This document shows, in pieces, positions 1-5,620 of a DNA stretch of 10,790 bases. A program made the position numbers and the translations under genes. This DNA comes from an uncultured Clostridia bacterium (GTDB lineage Bacteria > Bacillota > Clostridia > TANB77 > CAG-508), in NCBI GenBank assembly GCA_948946035.1, contig CARBKU010000027.1, positions 1-10,790 of the forward strand. Direction: 5' to 3'. The notes under the pieces are model-generated. The model saw nothing but the letters and a program-made list of their open reading frames with translations. It was not told the origin of the DNA and searched no databases. The stretch's first letter is position 1. Every line of letters begins with the position of its first letter.

Positions 1-273
1 TTCTACTCCATAATCTCCATGATCTATACTATTTTGGTCATTAAATGTATTATATTTTTTCATTTGCTCAAATCTTGCAATATCATGTAATAAACCTATT
101 AAAGTTGCTAAGTCTATTTGCTCTTCTTCTAAATTTAAACCTTTTGCAATGTTTGTACTTATTTCCATTACACGAAAACTATGTCCTATTTTCCTTGCTA
201 TGTTAGGATTAGTACTATCATATTCATTTGTATATCTAATAAATTCTTTTTTTGCCTTTTCAATATCAATCAT
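1..273 (-). CDS. HD-domain phosphohydrolase, N-terminal 91 residues (runs off the left edge)
   Basis: Only the first 91 codons are present; the rest lies beyond position 1. The start ATG at 271-273 follows an AAAGGAGAG ribosome site (about 281-288). The visible metal ligands of the HD superfamily are H31, H63-D64 in the motif LLHDIARFEQ, and H85 in DHGDYG. HD proteins are metal-dependent phosphohydrolases, often acting on nucleotides; the substrate here cannot be told. It aligns without gaps to the next gene upstream in transcription (319-1089), with about 44 of 91 identical residues by my count, so the pair is a tandem duplication. The 45-bp gap between them holds no hairpin, so the two are probably co-transcribed from the promoter at 1109-1137. 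The family call is firm; the function is not. Confidence 0.85.
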   Translation of the reverse strand, partial: MIDIEKAKKEFIRYTNEYDSTNPNIARKIGHSFRVMEISTNIAKGLNLEEEQIDLATLIGLLHDIARFEQMKKYNTFNDQNSIDHGDYGVE

Positions 274-318
274 AAAAAACTCTCCTTTTAATTTTACTAT
301 TTAATTTAAAACAAATTT

Positions 319-1089
319 TTATAGTTCTAATTTATTTTTAATATGTTCTTTTGCTGCTAAATACACATTTTGATATCTTTTAGATGTCTCTTCATCTTTA
401 AAACTAAATCTGTTATATAATTTATCTAAATAATTTTTATCATATACGTATTTTAAACCATAGTCAAAATAAAAATTGTAAACATATTGAAAATGTGATA
501 CTAAAATATCTGCTGGTCCTTTTCTATTTACGTAGTTTATTCTTTCTTCTTCCATGAATTCTTTGTATATTTCATCAGATATCTTGTTATCTGAAAAATC
601 ATATGTTCCATAAATTGCTTTTATATCTTCAAATGTTAAAGTATAAAATATGTCTGTTTTATCTGCATCCTTTATTAACCTTGCATGTAATAATTCTCTT
701 GTACTAAGTCCTTCTTCTATTCCAGCTCTATTATGATTTAGAATTGCTTTTCTTATAATTTCATCATATTGGCTATCTTCTATAAAGTCTCTAATTTTTC
801 CTTGTTCAAATAATACTTGTACCCCACATTCTCCATGGTTAATACTGTCTTTGTCACTAAAAGTATGAAATCTTCTAATTTGCTCAAATCTGCCTATATC
901 ATGCAATAATCCTATCAATTCTGCTAGTTCTACGTCTTCTTTTTCTAATTCTAAACTTTCTGCTATTTTCTTTGCCATTGTTGCAGTTCTTTCTATATGT
1001 TTTATTTTTAACATTACTTGTTTGTCGTCTGGATTATAATTTTTAACATAGTCTTTAAAAGCTTTCTTAGCTTTTGTTATATCTATCAT
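319..1089 (-). CDS. HD-domain phosphohydrolase (256 aa), paralogue of the adjacent gene
   Basis: This is a complete soluble protein of 256 residues without a signal peptide or membrane segment. The HD-superfamily ligand set is intact: H31, H63-D64 (LLHDIGRFEQ), H85 (INHGECG), H119 (LNHNRAG) and D141/D143 (IKDADKTD). The extra histidines between the HD pair and the final aspartate resemble the pattern of HD enzymes with a two-metal centre, so phosphohydrolase or phosphodiesterase chemistry is likely (inference). The C-terminal third is rich in Tyr, Phe and Lys and I do not recognise it as a separate domain. The start at 1087-1089 has an AGGTG ribosome site about 6 nt upstream. It is the first gene of a leftward pair with the truncated paralogue at 1-273, and it is divergent from leuS, sharing a palindromic promoter region. 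The substrate is unknown. Confidence 0.88.
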   Translation of the reverse strand: MIDITKAKKAFKDYVKNYNPDDKQVMLKIKHIERTATMAKKIAESLELEKEDVELAELIGLLHDIGRFEQIRRFHTFSDKDSINHGECGVQVLFEQGKIRDFIEDSQYDEIIRKAILNHNRAGIEEGLSTRELLHARLIKDADKTDIFYTLTFEDIKAIYGTYDFSDNKISDEIYKEFMEEERINYVNRKGPADILVSHFQYVYNFYFDYGLKYVYDKNYLDKLYNRFSFKDEETSKRYQNVYLAAKEHIKNKLEL

Positions 1090-1108
1090 CTCTTACACCT
1101 CGTTTTTG

Positions 1109-1137
1109 ATTCTACCACTTTTATATTTTTTATTCAA
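1109..1137 (-). promoter_or_regulatory. Predicted sigma-A promoter of the HD-domain gene pair
   Basis: Read on the minus strand, the -35 box is TTGAAT (1132-1137), followed by a 17-bp spacer and the -10 box TAGAAT (1109-1114). Transcription would start near 1102, giving a leader of about 13 nt before the ATG at 1089. The -35 box is the left end of the 30-bp palindrome at 1132-1161, so anything bound there would cover it. Confidence 0.65.
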
Positions 1138-1161
1138 GGCTTATTTAAATAAGCCTTGAAT
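1132..1161. promoter_or_regulatory. Perfect 30-bp palindrome between divergent promoters (candidate operator)
   Basis: The left half ATTCAAGGCTTATTT is the exact reverse complement of the right half AAATAAGCCTTGAAT, with no mismatch and no loop. Each outer hexamer reads TTGAAT outward and sits 17 bp from a -10 box, so one palindrome supplies the -35 element of both divergent promoters. Both predicted start points lie outside it, so it should not be transcribed from either promoter. That argues against a terminator or RNA attenuator and for a dimeric protein binding site. The regulator is not identifiable from this window. Confidence 0.7.
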
Positions 1162-1184
1162 TTACCATATATCTGTTATATAAT
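1156..1184 (+). promoter_or_regulatory. Predicted sigma-A promoter of leuS
   Basis: The -35 box TTGAAT (1156-1161), a 17-bp spacer and a consensus -10 box TATAAT (1179-1184) predict a start near 1191. The leader to the leuS ATG at 1215 is then only about 24 nt, too short for a T-box riboswitch. The -35 box is the right end of the palindrome at 1132-1161. Confidence 0.75.
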
Positions 1185-1199
1185 ATGCCTTAACAAATG

Positions 1200-1206
1200 A
1201 AAGGAG
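1200..1206 (+). promoter_or_regulatory. Ribosome binding site that fixes the leuS start
   Basis: AAAGGAG lies 8 nt before the ATG at 1215. An in-frame ATG at 1197 sits immediately ahead of and partly inside this site, has no ribosome site of its own and would begin almost at the predicted transcript start. The ATG at 1215 is therefore the likely start. Confidence 0.85.
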
Positions 1207-1214
1207 AAATAACA

Positions 1215-3650
1215 ATGGGTTACAATTTTAAAAATATAGAAAAAAAGTGGCAAAATTATTGGGACGAAAACAAAACATTTTACACAGATGTATGGGATTT
1301 TTCAAAGCCAAAATACTATGCACTAGACATGTTTCCATATCCATCAGGACAAGGTCTACATGTTGGTCATCCAGAAGGATACACAGCAACAGACATAGTA
1401 TCTAGAATGAAAAGAATGCAAGGATATAATGTACTACATCCAATGGGTTGGGATGCCTTTGGACTTCCAGCAGAACAATATGCAATAAAAACAGGAAATC
1501 ATCCATCAGAATTCACAAAGAAAAATATAGAAACATTTAAAAAACAACTAAAAATGCTTGGTTTTTCTTTTGACTGGGACAAAGAAATATCAACCTGTGA
1601 TCCTGATTATTACAAATGGACACAATGGATATTTAGTGAATTATACAAAGATGGATTAGCCAAACTAATTGAAATGCCTGTAAACTGGTGTGAGGAATTA
1701 GGTTGTGTATTATCTAATGATGAAGTTATAAATGGAAAAAGTGAAAGAGGCGGTTTCCCTGTTGTTCGTAAAAATATGAAGCAATGGGTTTTAGACATTC
1801 CAAAATATGCTGAAAAATTATTAGATGGCTTAAATGAAATTGATTGGCCTGAATCAACAAAGGAAATAGAAAGAAATTGGATTGGAAAATCAGTTGGAGC
1901 AGAAGTTAACTTTAAAATTGCAGATAACGATAACTTAGAATTTACTATATATACAACAAGGCCTGATACTTTATTTGGTGCCACATATTGCGTATTATCA
2001 CCAGAACACAAAATAGTATCTAAAATAACTACACCTGAACAAAAACAAGCCGTAGAAAATTATATAAAACAAGCTGCATCAAAATCAGAATTAGAAAGAA
2101 CAGAATTAAATAAAGATAAAACTGGTGTATTTACAGGAAGCTATGCAATAAATCCTGTAAATAATGAAAAAATTCCAATTTGGATTTCAGATTATGTTTT
2201 AGTTACATATGGTACAGGTGCAATAATGGCAGTACCTGCTCATGACCAAAGAGATTATGACTTTGCAACTAAATTTAATCTACCTATTAAACAAGTTATT
2301 GCTCCAGTATTCTACGGAAAAGATAATTCTGCTATAGAAGCTGATAAAAATCCTTGTGCTTTTACAGATACATCTTCTGGTGTATTAATTAACTCAAATA
2401 TGTTAAATGGTTTATCTGTTTCAGATGCGCAAAATAAAATTATTTCTTGGCTTGAAGATAATAAAATTGGTACTAAAAAAGTAAATTATAAATTAAGAGA
2501 ATGGATTTTTGCAAGACAACGTTATTGGGGTGAACCAATTCCTATTGTATACACAGATAATGATAAAACAGAAATATTGCCAGAAAGTGAACTACCTTTA
2601 GTATTACCTGAACTTGAAGATTACAGTCCATCAAAAGTAGGGGCATCTCCATTAGATAAAGCAACTGATTGGGTAAATACTGCATTTAATGGAAATAGCG
2701 TAAAAAGAGAAACTAGCACAATGCCTGGTGCTGCTGGTTCTAGCTGGTATTTTTTAAGATATATTGATCCTAAAAATTCAAATGAATTTGCAAATCAAGA
2801 ATTATTAAAACATTGGATGCCTGTTGATTTATACGTTGGTGGTCCTGAACACGCAGTTGGACATTTATTATACGCAAGATTTTGGAATGAGTATTTATTT
2901 GATAAAGGATTATCTCCTGTTAGAGAACCATTTGCTAAATTGCGTCATCAAGGTATGATTTTAGGAACTAATGGAGAAAAAATGAGTAAGTCTAAGGGAA
3001 ATGTTATAAATCCTGATGATATGGTAGAAGAATATGGTGCAGATTCTTTAAGAATTTATGAAATGTTTATGGGACCTATAGATGCTGCTAAACCTTGGGA
3101 TCCTAATGGAATAGATGGATCTAAAAAATTCTTAGATAAAGTTTGGAGATTATATACTGAATCTGATAAAATTCAAGATAAAGAAAACAAAAATTTAGAA
3201 AAAGCTTATCATTATACAGTTAAGAAGATTACTAATGATTATGAAACTATGAATTTTAATACCGCTATTTCTCAGATGATGATTTTTATAAATACTGTTA
3301 GTAAAGAAGATGTATTCCCTATTGAGTATGCAGAAGGTTTTCTAAAATTACTAAACCCAGTTGCTCCTCATATTACAGAAGAATTGTGGAATGTTACACT
3401 TAAACATAATGGTACTATTAGTTATGAAAAGTGGCCTGAGTATGAAGAATCTAAAACTGTTAATGATGAAATAACTTTACCTATTCAGTTTAATGGAAAA
3501 CTTAAAGCAACTATTCAAATTTCTTTAGATGAAAGTGAATCTTCTGTGAAAGAAAAAGTTCATAATGAAATTAATTCTAAATTGGATGGAAAAACAATTG
3601 TAAAGGAAATTTATGTTAAAAATAAGATTTATAATATAGTTTTGAAATAA
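1215..3650 (+). CDS. leuS: Leucyl-tRNA synthetase (811 aa)
   Basis: This cytoplasmic class Ia aminoacyl-tRNA synthetase charges tRNA-Leu with leucine using ATP. Counted from the ATG at 1215, the N-terminus MGYNFKNIEKKWQNYW is typical of bacterial LeuRS. The HIGH-type motif is HVGH at residues 49-52. The CP1 editing domain contains the threonine-rich TTRPDT at 247-252, followed by GTGAIMAVPAHDQRDYDFA with its editing aspartate. The KMSKS motif is at 589-593, then an anticodon-binding helical region and a lysine-rich C-terminal domain ending in YNIVLK. Full length and all catalytic and editing motifs are intact, so it should be functional and able to clear mischarged tRNA. It is monocistronic, with its own promoter and a terminator 10 bp after the stop. 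Many Firmicute leuS genes carry a T-box leader; this one does not. Codon choice shifts along the gene from CCA/CTA early to CCT/TTA late. Confidence 0.97.
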   Translation: MGYNFKNIEKKWQNYWDENKTFYTDVWDFSKPKYYALDMFPYPSGQGLHVGHPEGYTATDIVSRMKRMQGYNVLHPMGWDAFGLPAEQYAIKTGNHPSEFTKKNIETFKKQLKMLGFSFDWDKEISTCDPDYYKWTQWIFSELYKDGLAKLIEMPVNWCEELGCVLSNDEVINGKSERGGFPVVRKNMKQWVLDIPKYAEKLLDGLNEIDWPESTKEIERNWIGKSVGAEVNFKIADNDNLEFTIYTTRPDTLFGATYCVLSPEHKIVSKITTPEQKQAVENYIKQAASKSELERTELNKDKTGVFTGSYAINPVNNEKIPIWISDYVLVTYGTGAIMAVPAHDQRDYDFATKFNLPIKQVIAPVFYGKDNSAIEADKNPCAFTDTSSGVLINSNMLNGLSVSDAQNKIISWLEDNKIGTKKVNYKLREWIFARQRYWGEPIPIVYTDNDKTEILPESELPLVLPELEDYSPSKVGASPLDKATDWVNTAFNGNSVKRETSTMPGAAGSSWYFLRYIDPKNSNEFANQELLKHWMPVDLYVGGPEHAVGHLLYARFWNEYLFDKGLSPVREPFAKLRHQGMILGTNGEKMSKSKGNVINPDDMVEEYGADSLRIYEMFMGPIDAAKPWDPNGIDGSKKFLDKVWRLYTESDKIQDKENKNLEKAYHYTVKKITNDYETMNFNTAISQMMIFINTVSKEDVFPIEYAEGFLKLLNPVAPHITEELWNVTLKHNGTISYEKWPEYEESKTVNDEITLPIQFNGKLKATIQISLDESESSVKEKVHNEINSKLDGKTIVKEIYVKNKIYNIVLK

Positions 3651-3660
3651 TTTTTATTAC

Positions 3661-3710
3661 AAGCCTATTATGATTTTTTAAATATTATCTTAATAGGCTT
3701 ATGTTTTTTT
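3661..3710 (+). terminator. Intrinsic terminator of leuS
   Basis: AAGCCTATTA (3661-3670) pairs perfectly with TAATAGGCTT (3691-3700) around a 20-nt AT-rich loop, and is followed by ATGTTTTTTT on the plus strand. The right arm overlaps the stop codon (3699-3701) of the convergent small gene. On the minus strand the stem is followed by GTAATAAAAATT, which lacks a T-run, so termination in that direction would be weaker. Confidence 0.85.
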
Positions 3711-3950
3711 CAATAATAACTCAAATAAAATATCTAGTTTTTTTCCATGTTCTACTTCCATTACTTCTACTGTTCTATTTATACTTTTTATTTCTTTTTG
3801 CACATTTGGTATAACTGCTTCTTTTAGTTCTACCATTTCTATTTTTAATTCACTAATATCTTTTTTTAGTGGTTCTATTTCTTTTTTTACTGTTTCAGTT
3901 ATTATTACTTTCATTTCTTGAAAAAATTGTTCTTTTTCTTTATTACTCAT
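3699..3950 (-). CDS. Small coiled-coil protein of unknown function (83 aa)
   Basis: I do not recognise a named family. The 83-residue protein is about one third Lys and Glu, with hydrophobic residues at heptad-like spacing from about residue 10 to 70 (for example VKKEIEPLKKDISELKIEM), so it should form one long helix and oligomerise as a coiled coil. It ends in EHGKKLDILFELLLKKT, a short hydrophobic tail that resembles the ends of other small clostridial coiled-coil proteins, from memory. It has no Cys, no signal peptide and no membrane helix. The ATG at 3948-3950 has a TGAGGT ribosome site. It is a single gene, convergent with leuS, whose stop codon is built into the leuS terminator arm. Its promoter matches the sigma-A consensus exactly, which suggests high expression. 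Function unknown. Confidence 0.75.
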   Translation of the reverse strand: MSNKEKEQFFQEMKVIITETVKKEIEPLKKDISELKIEMVELKEAVIPNVQKEIKSINRTVEVMEVEHGKKLDILFELLLKKT

Positions 3951-3978
3951 ACTATTACCTCATTTTTTTATTTTTACT

Positions 3979-3990
3979 ACAATTAATTGT
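3979..3990. repeat. 12-bp palindrome at the predicted transcript start of the coiled-coil gene
   Basis: ACAATTAATTGT is a perfect palindrome lying right at the predicted start point (about 3990) of the 3997-4025 promoter. Its position could suit a repressor, but a short AT-rich palindrome can also arise by chance in DNA of this composition. Confidence 0.3.
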
Positions 3991-3996
3991 GTTATT

Positions 3997-4025
3997 ATTA
4001 TAACTAGTCAAGTTATTAATGTCAA
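3997..4025 (-). promoter_or_regulatory. Exact-consensus sigma-A promoter of the coiled-coil gene
   Basis: On the minus strand TTGACA (4020-4025), a 17-bp spacer and TATAAT (3997-4002) match the housekeeping consensus at all 12 positions with optimal spacing. Predicted start about 3990, leader about 40 nt. The promoter lies just outside the left end of the 4064-4345 inverted-repeat element and fires away from it. Confidence 0.85.
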
Positions 4026-4063
4026 GGATTTTTCATCGACAAAAAATGACATAAAGCGTTGAT

Positions 4064-4345
4064 ATGCCAGTAATAACAAAGAATTTAGCTATTTAAAACA
4101 GAAAATTTTGGCAATAATTCATATCAACTACTCGCTCCCAAAGGTTTATAATTATATTTTTTTGCCACTGCCCCATTCTAAAAATTCTAAAGAAAAGTTG
4201 AAAAACTTTTCTAAGAATTTTTGAACGGTTACCCCAGAGTCATTTTAAAAAATAGAATTATAAACCTTCTCGCACTATTCAAAATATATTATTATTGCCA
4301 AAATTTTCTGTTTTAAATGGCTAAATTCGATGTTTTCACTGGCAT
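4064..4345. repeat. 282-bp imperfect inverted repeat folding into one long hairpin (MITE-like)
   Basis: The ends are ATGCCAGT (4064-4071) and ACTGGCAT (4338-4345). Inside, 4081-4118 pairs with 4291-4328 over 38 bp with one exception, a T-G wobble in RNA terms. AAGGTTTATAATT (4141-4153) pairs with 4256-4268, and 4180-4188 with 4214-4222. The tip is a 9-bp stem, 4191-4199 with 4204-4212, closed by the loop GAAA. Two unpaired stretches interrupt the stem. Similarity of the arms stops outside 4064 and 4345. There is no open frame of note inside, and it fills most of the 497-bp gap between divergent genes. Small non-autonomous transposable elements have this form; a structured RNA is the alternative. 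I could not find a clear target-site duplication. Confidence 0.75.
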
Positions 4346-4416
4346 TTTTATTGTATTGTAACTAAAATGTAATTAATATTTAATACTGCTGAAACACATA
4401 AAATGTATTTTTATAG

Positions 4417-4422
4417 TATAAT
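4417..4422 (+). promoter_or_regulatory. Possible -10 box for the HExxH gene
   Basis: TATAAT lies 25 bp before the ATG at 4448 and would start transcription near 4429. No good -35 hexamer occurs 16-18 bp upstream (ACACAT at 17), so the promoter is either weak, activator-dependent or placed elsewhere between 4346 and 4430. Confidence 0.4.
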
Positions 4423-4434
4423 AATGATTATTGT

Positions 4435-4440
4435 AAGGAG
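4435..4440 (+). promoter_or_regulatory. Ribosome binding site that sets the start at 4448
   Basis: AAGGAG lies 7 nt before the ATG at 4448. A longer reading from the ATG at 4403 would begin upstream of the predicted transcript start and has no ribosome site, so the shorter start is preferred. Confidence 0.8.
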
Positions 4441-4447
4441 AAATAGA

Positions 4448-4651
4448 ATGAGTATAGAATCAAATTTAAAAAAAGATGGAATTGAAGTAATAGAACAAGT
4501 AGATACTTTAATGGTAAATAAAATCGCCATGAATATATCAAAAAAGATATGTAATACATTTCCTGAATATGGTTTTAATCAAAATGACCTATTTATCAAA
4601 TTGTCAAGATTAAATATGTATAAAGCAAAAATACCTGATCGGAATGGCTGA
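4448..4651 (+). CDS. N-terminal fragment of a frameshifted HExxH protein (67 aa)
   Basis: The start at 4448 has a strong AAGGAG site. The 67-residue product (MSIESNLKKDGIEVIEQVDT at its start, then an Asn/Lys-rich stretch) stops at a TGA (4649-4651) that overlaps by 8 nt the ATG of the next frame at 4644. Residues up to IPD (codon 64) run naturally into the next frame: dropping one base near 4640 gives KIPDGMAEANYF without a stop and a single protein of about 372 residues. I therefore read this as the 5' part of one gene broken by a one-base insertion, not as a separate small protein. Alternatives are a sequencing or assembly error, or a real overlapping pair with translational coupling. No known domain is visible in this fragment alone. 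Confidence 0.7.
   Translation: MSIESNLKKDGIEVIEQVDTLMVNKIAMNISKKICNTFPEYGFNQNDLFIKLSRLNMYKAKIPDRNG
4631..4651 (+). other. Frameshift site joining the two halves of the HExxH gene
   Basis: The upstream frame reads ATA CCT GAT CGG AAT GGC TGA. Without the C at 4640 it reads ATA CCT GAT GGA ATG GCT GAA and continues into the long downstream frame. The out-of-place codon is CGG, which I did not see in frame in any other gene of this window. There is no long homopolymer here, so a simple slippage error is not obvious. Confidence 0.65.
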
Positions 4652-5567
4652 AGCAAATTACTTTTATAAAAATTCTTCAATTTATTTTAATCAGCATATT
4701 TGTAATGAAGACTTAGAAGAATTTGCTATTCATGAGTGCATTCACTATATTCAAGAAATAAAAGATAAAAAGAATTATTTGATACGAATGGGTCTTTGTG
4801 ACTATACAGAATTTAAAATATATGGTTTAGGTTTAAATGAAGCCTCTGTTCAGCTTATGTCATCAAAGATAAATGGTATTCCTAAAGAATATGTAAAATA
4901 TTTTGGTATAAGTTTTGAAACAATAAGTCCATCATATTATCCTTTAGAATGTTGTTTAGCTAATCAATTAGCTTATATAACTGGTGAAGATGTTTTATTT
5001 GAAAGTACTATAAAAAGTAATGACAATTTTAAAAATAAATTATCTACTATTATAACACCCAAAACATTTACGACTATTCAAAATGCAATTGATGATATAT
5101 TATTAGCTGAAGAAAATATTATTAAATTAAATAATAAAATCGCTGAAATTGAAGATGGAAATAAAAAAGTTGATGGAATGCTAAAAAAGATTGAAGAACT
5201 AAAAAGTGAAATCACTTTAACTTTTATGAGAACTCAAAATTTAATAATTTCTAGTTACTTTGACTCTACTTTTAATACTATTTCAAACCTAGAGGAATTA
5301 GAAAAATATAGAAAAAAATTATATTCTTTTAAAGATTACTTAGGATTTGCTGAAGGATACACATTTTTTAGTGAGTACTATGTAAATAAAATGGAAGAAT
5401 TAGAAAATAAATATATTGCTTTAGAAAATGGAACAGAAGAAATTCCAACTAAATTAAAAGTTATAACTAAAAAAGAAAATAAAATTATCGCATTTTTTAA
5501 AACTTTAAAAAAGTTGATTTTCAGTTCAAAATCTAGTAAAGAAACTATTGAAGATAAAAAAATGTAA
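4644..5567 (+). CDS. Putative HExxH zinc-metalloprotease-like protein, main part (307 aa, 5' end frameshifted off)
   Basis: I do not recognise a named family. In this frame residues 30-34 are HECIH, the HExxH signature of zinc-dependent peptidases, inside the helix-like FAIHECIHYIQE. A conserved-looking NEASVQLM follows, and its Glu66 could be the third zinc ligand, as in gluzincins (inference). Residues about 155-190 are a charged coiled coil rich in Lys, Glu, Ile and Asn. The C-terminus is strongly basic (KKLIFSSKSSK). No signal peptide or clear membrane helix is seen, so a cytoplasmic location is likely. The ATG at 4644 lacks a ribosome site and overlaps the end of the preceding frame, so this half is probably translated only if the shift at 4640 is absent or bypassed. 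The full protein would have about 372 residues with HExxH at 95-99. A bidirectional terminator follows. Confidence 0.75.
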   Translation: MAEANYFYKNSSIYFNQHICNEDLEEFAIHECIHYIQEIKDKKNYLIRMGLCDYTEFKIYGLGLNEASVQLMSSKINGIPKEYVKYFGISFETISPSYYPLECCLANQLAYITGEDVLFESTIKSNDNFKNKLSTIITPKTFTTIQNAIDDILLAEENIIKLNNKIAEIEDGNKKVDGMLKKIEELKSEITLTFMRTQNLIISSYFDSTFNTISNLEELEKYRKKLYSFKDYLGFAEGYTFFSEYYVNKMEELENKYIALENGTEEIPTKLKVITKKENKIIAFFKTLKKLIFSSKSSKETIEDKKM

Positions 5568-5571
5568 TATG

Positions 5572-5612
5572 AAAATACAATAATAAAAATTTTTTATTAT
5601 TGTATTTTATTG
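5572..5612. terminator. AT-rich bidirectional terminator between convergent genes
   Basis: AAAATACAATAATAAAAA (5572-5589) and TTTTTATTATTGTATTTT (5591-5608) are perfect 18-bp reverse complements with a single spacer base, containing only one G-C pair. The arms supply T-rich tails in both directions, 5 bp after the stop of the HExxH gene and 12 bp after the stop of the GltD-like gene. The low GC of the stem is unusual for an intrinsic terminator, but length and symmetry support the call. Confidence 0.65.
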
Positions 5613-5620
5613 TATAATAT

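Noticed and set aside
1132..1161. Palindrome as an intrinsic terminator or attenuator
   Set aside because: It lies upstream of both predicted start points, between divergent genes, and neither side has a T-run in the outgoing direction (AAAAAAT on the minus side, TTTACC on the plus side).
1197..1214. leuS start six codons earlier
   Set aside because: The ATG at 1197 has no ribosome site, overlaps the AAAGGAG that serves 1215, and would give a near-leaderless message; MGYNFKN is the usual LeuRS start.
1610..2011. Open frame of 133 codons on the minus strand inside leuS
   Set aside because: It is antisense to the editing-domain region of a clear leuS gene, has no ribosome site and shows no recognisable protein features.
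4054..4355. Target-site duplication flanking the inverted-repeat element
   Set aside because: I compared GCGTTGAT on the left with TTTTATTG on the right and with shifted boundaries, and found no matching direct repeat, so transposition is supported only by the element's form.
4403..4447. Longer start for the HExxH gene at 4403
   Set aside because: The ATG at 4403 lies upstream of the likely -10 box at 4417-4422 and lacks a ribosome site, whereas 4448 has AAGGAG at 7 nt.
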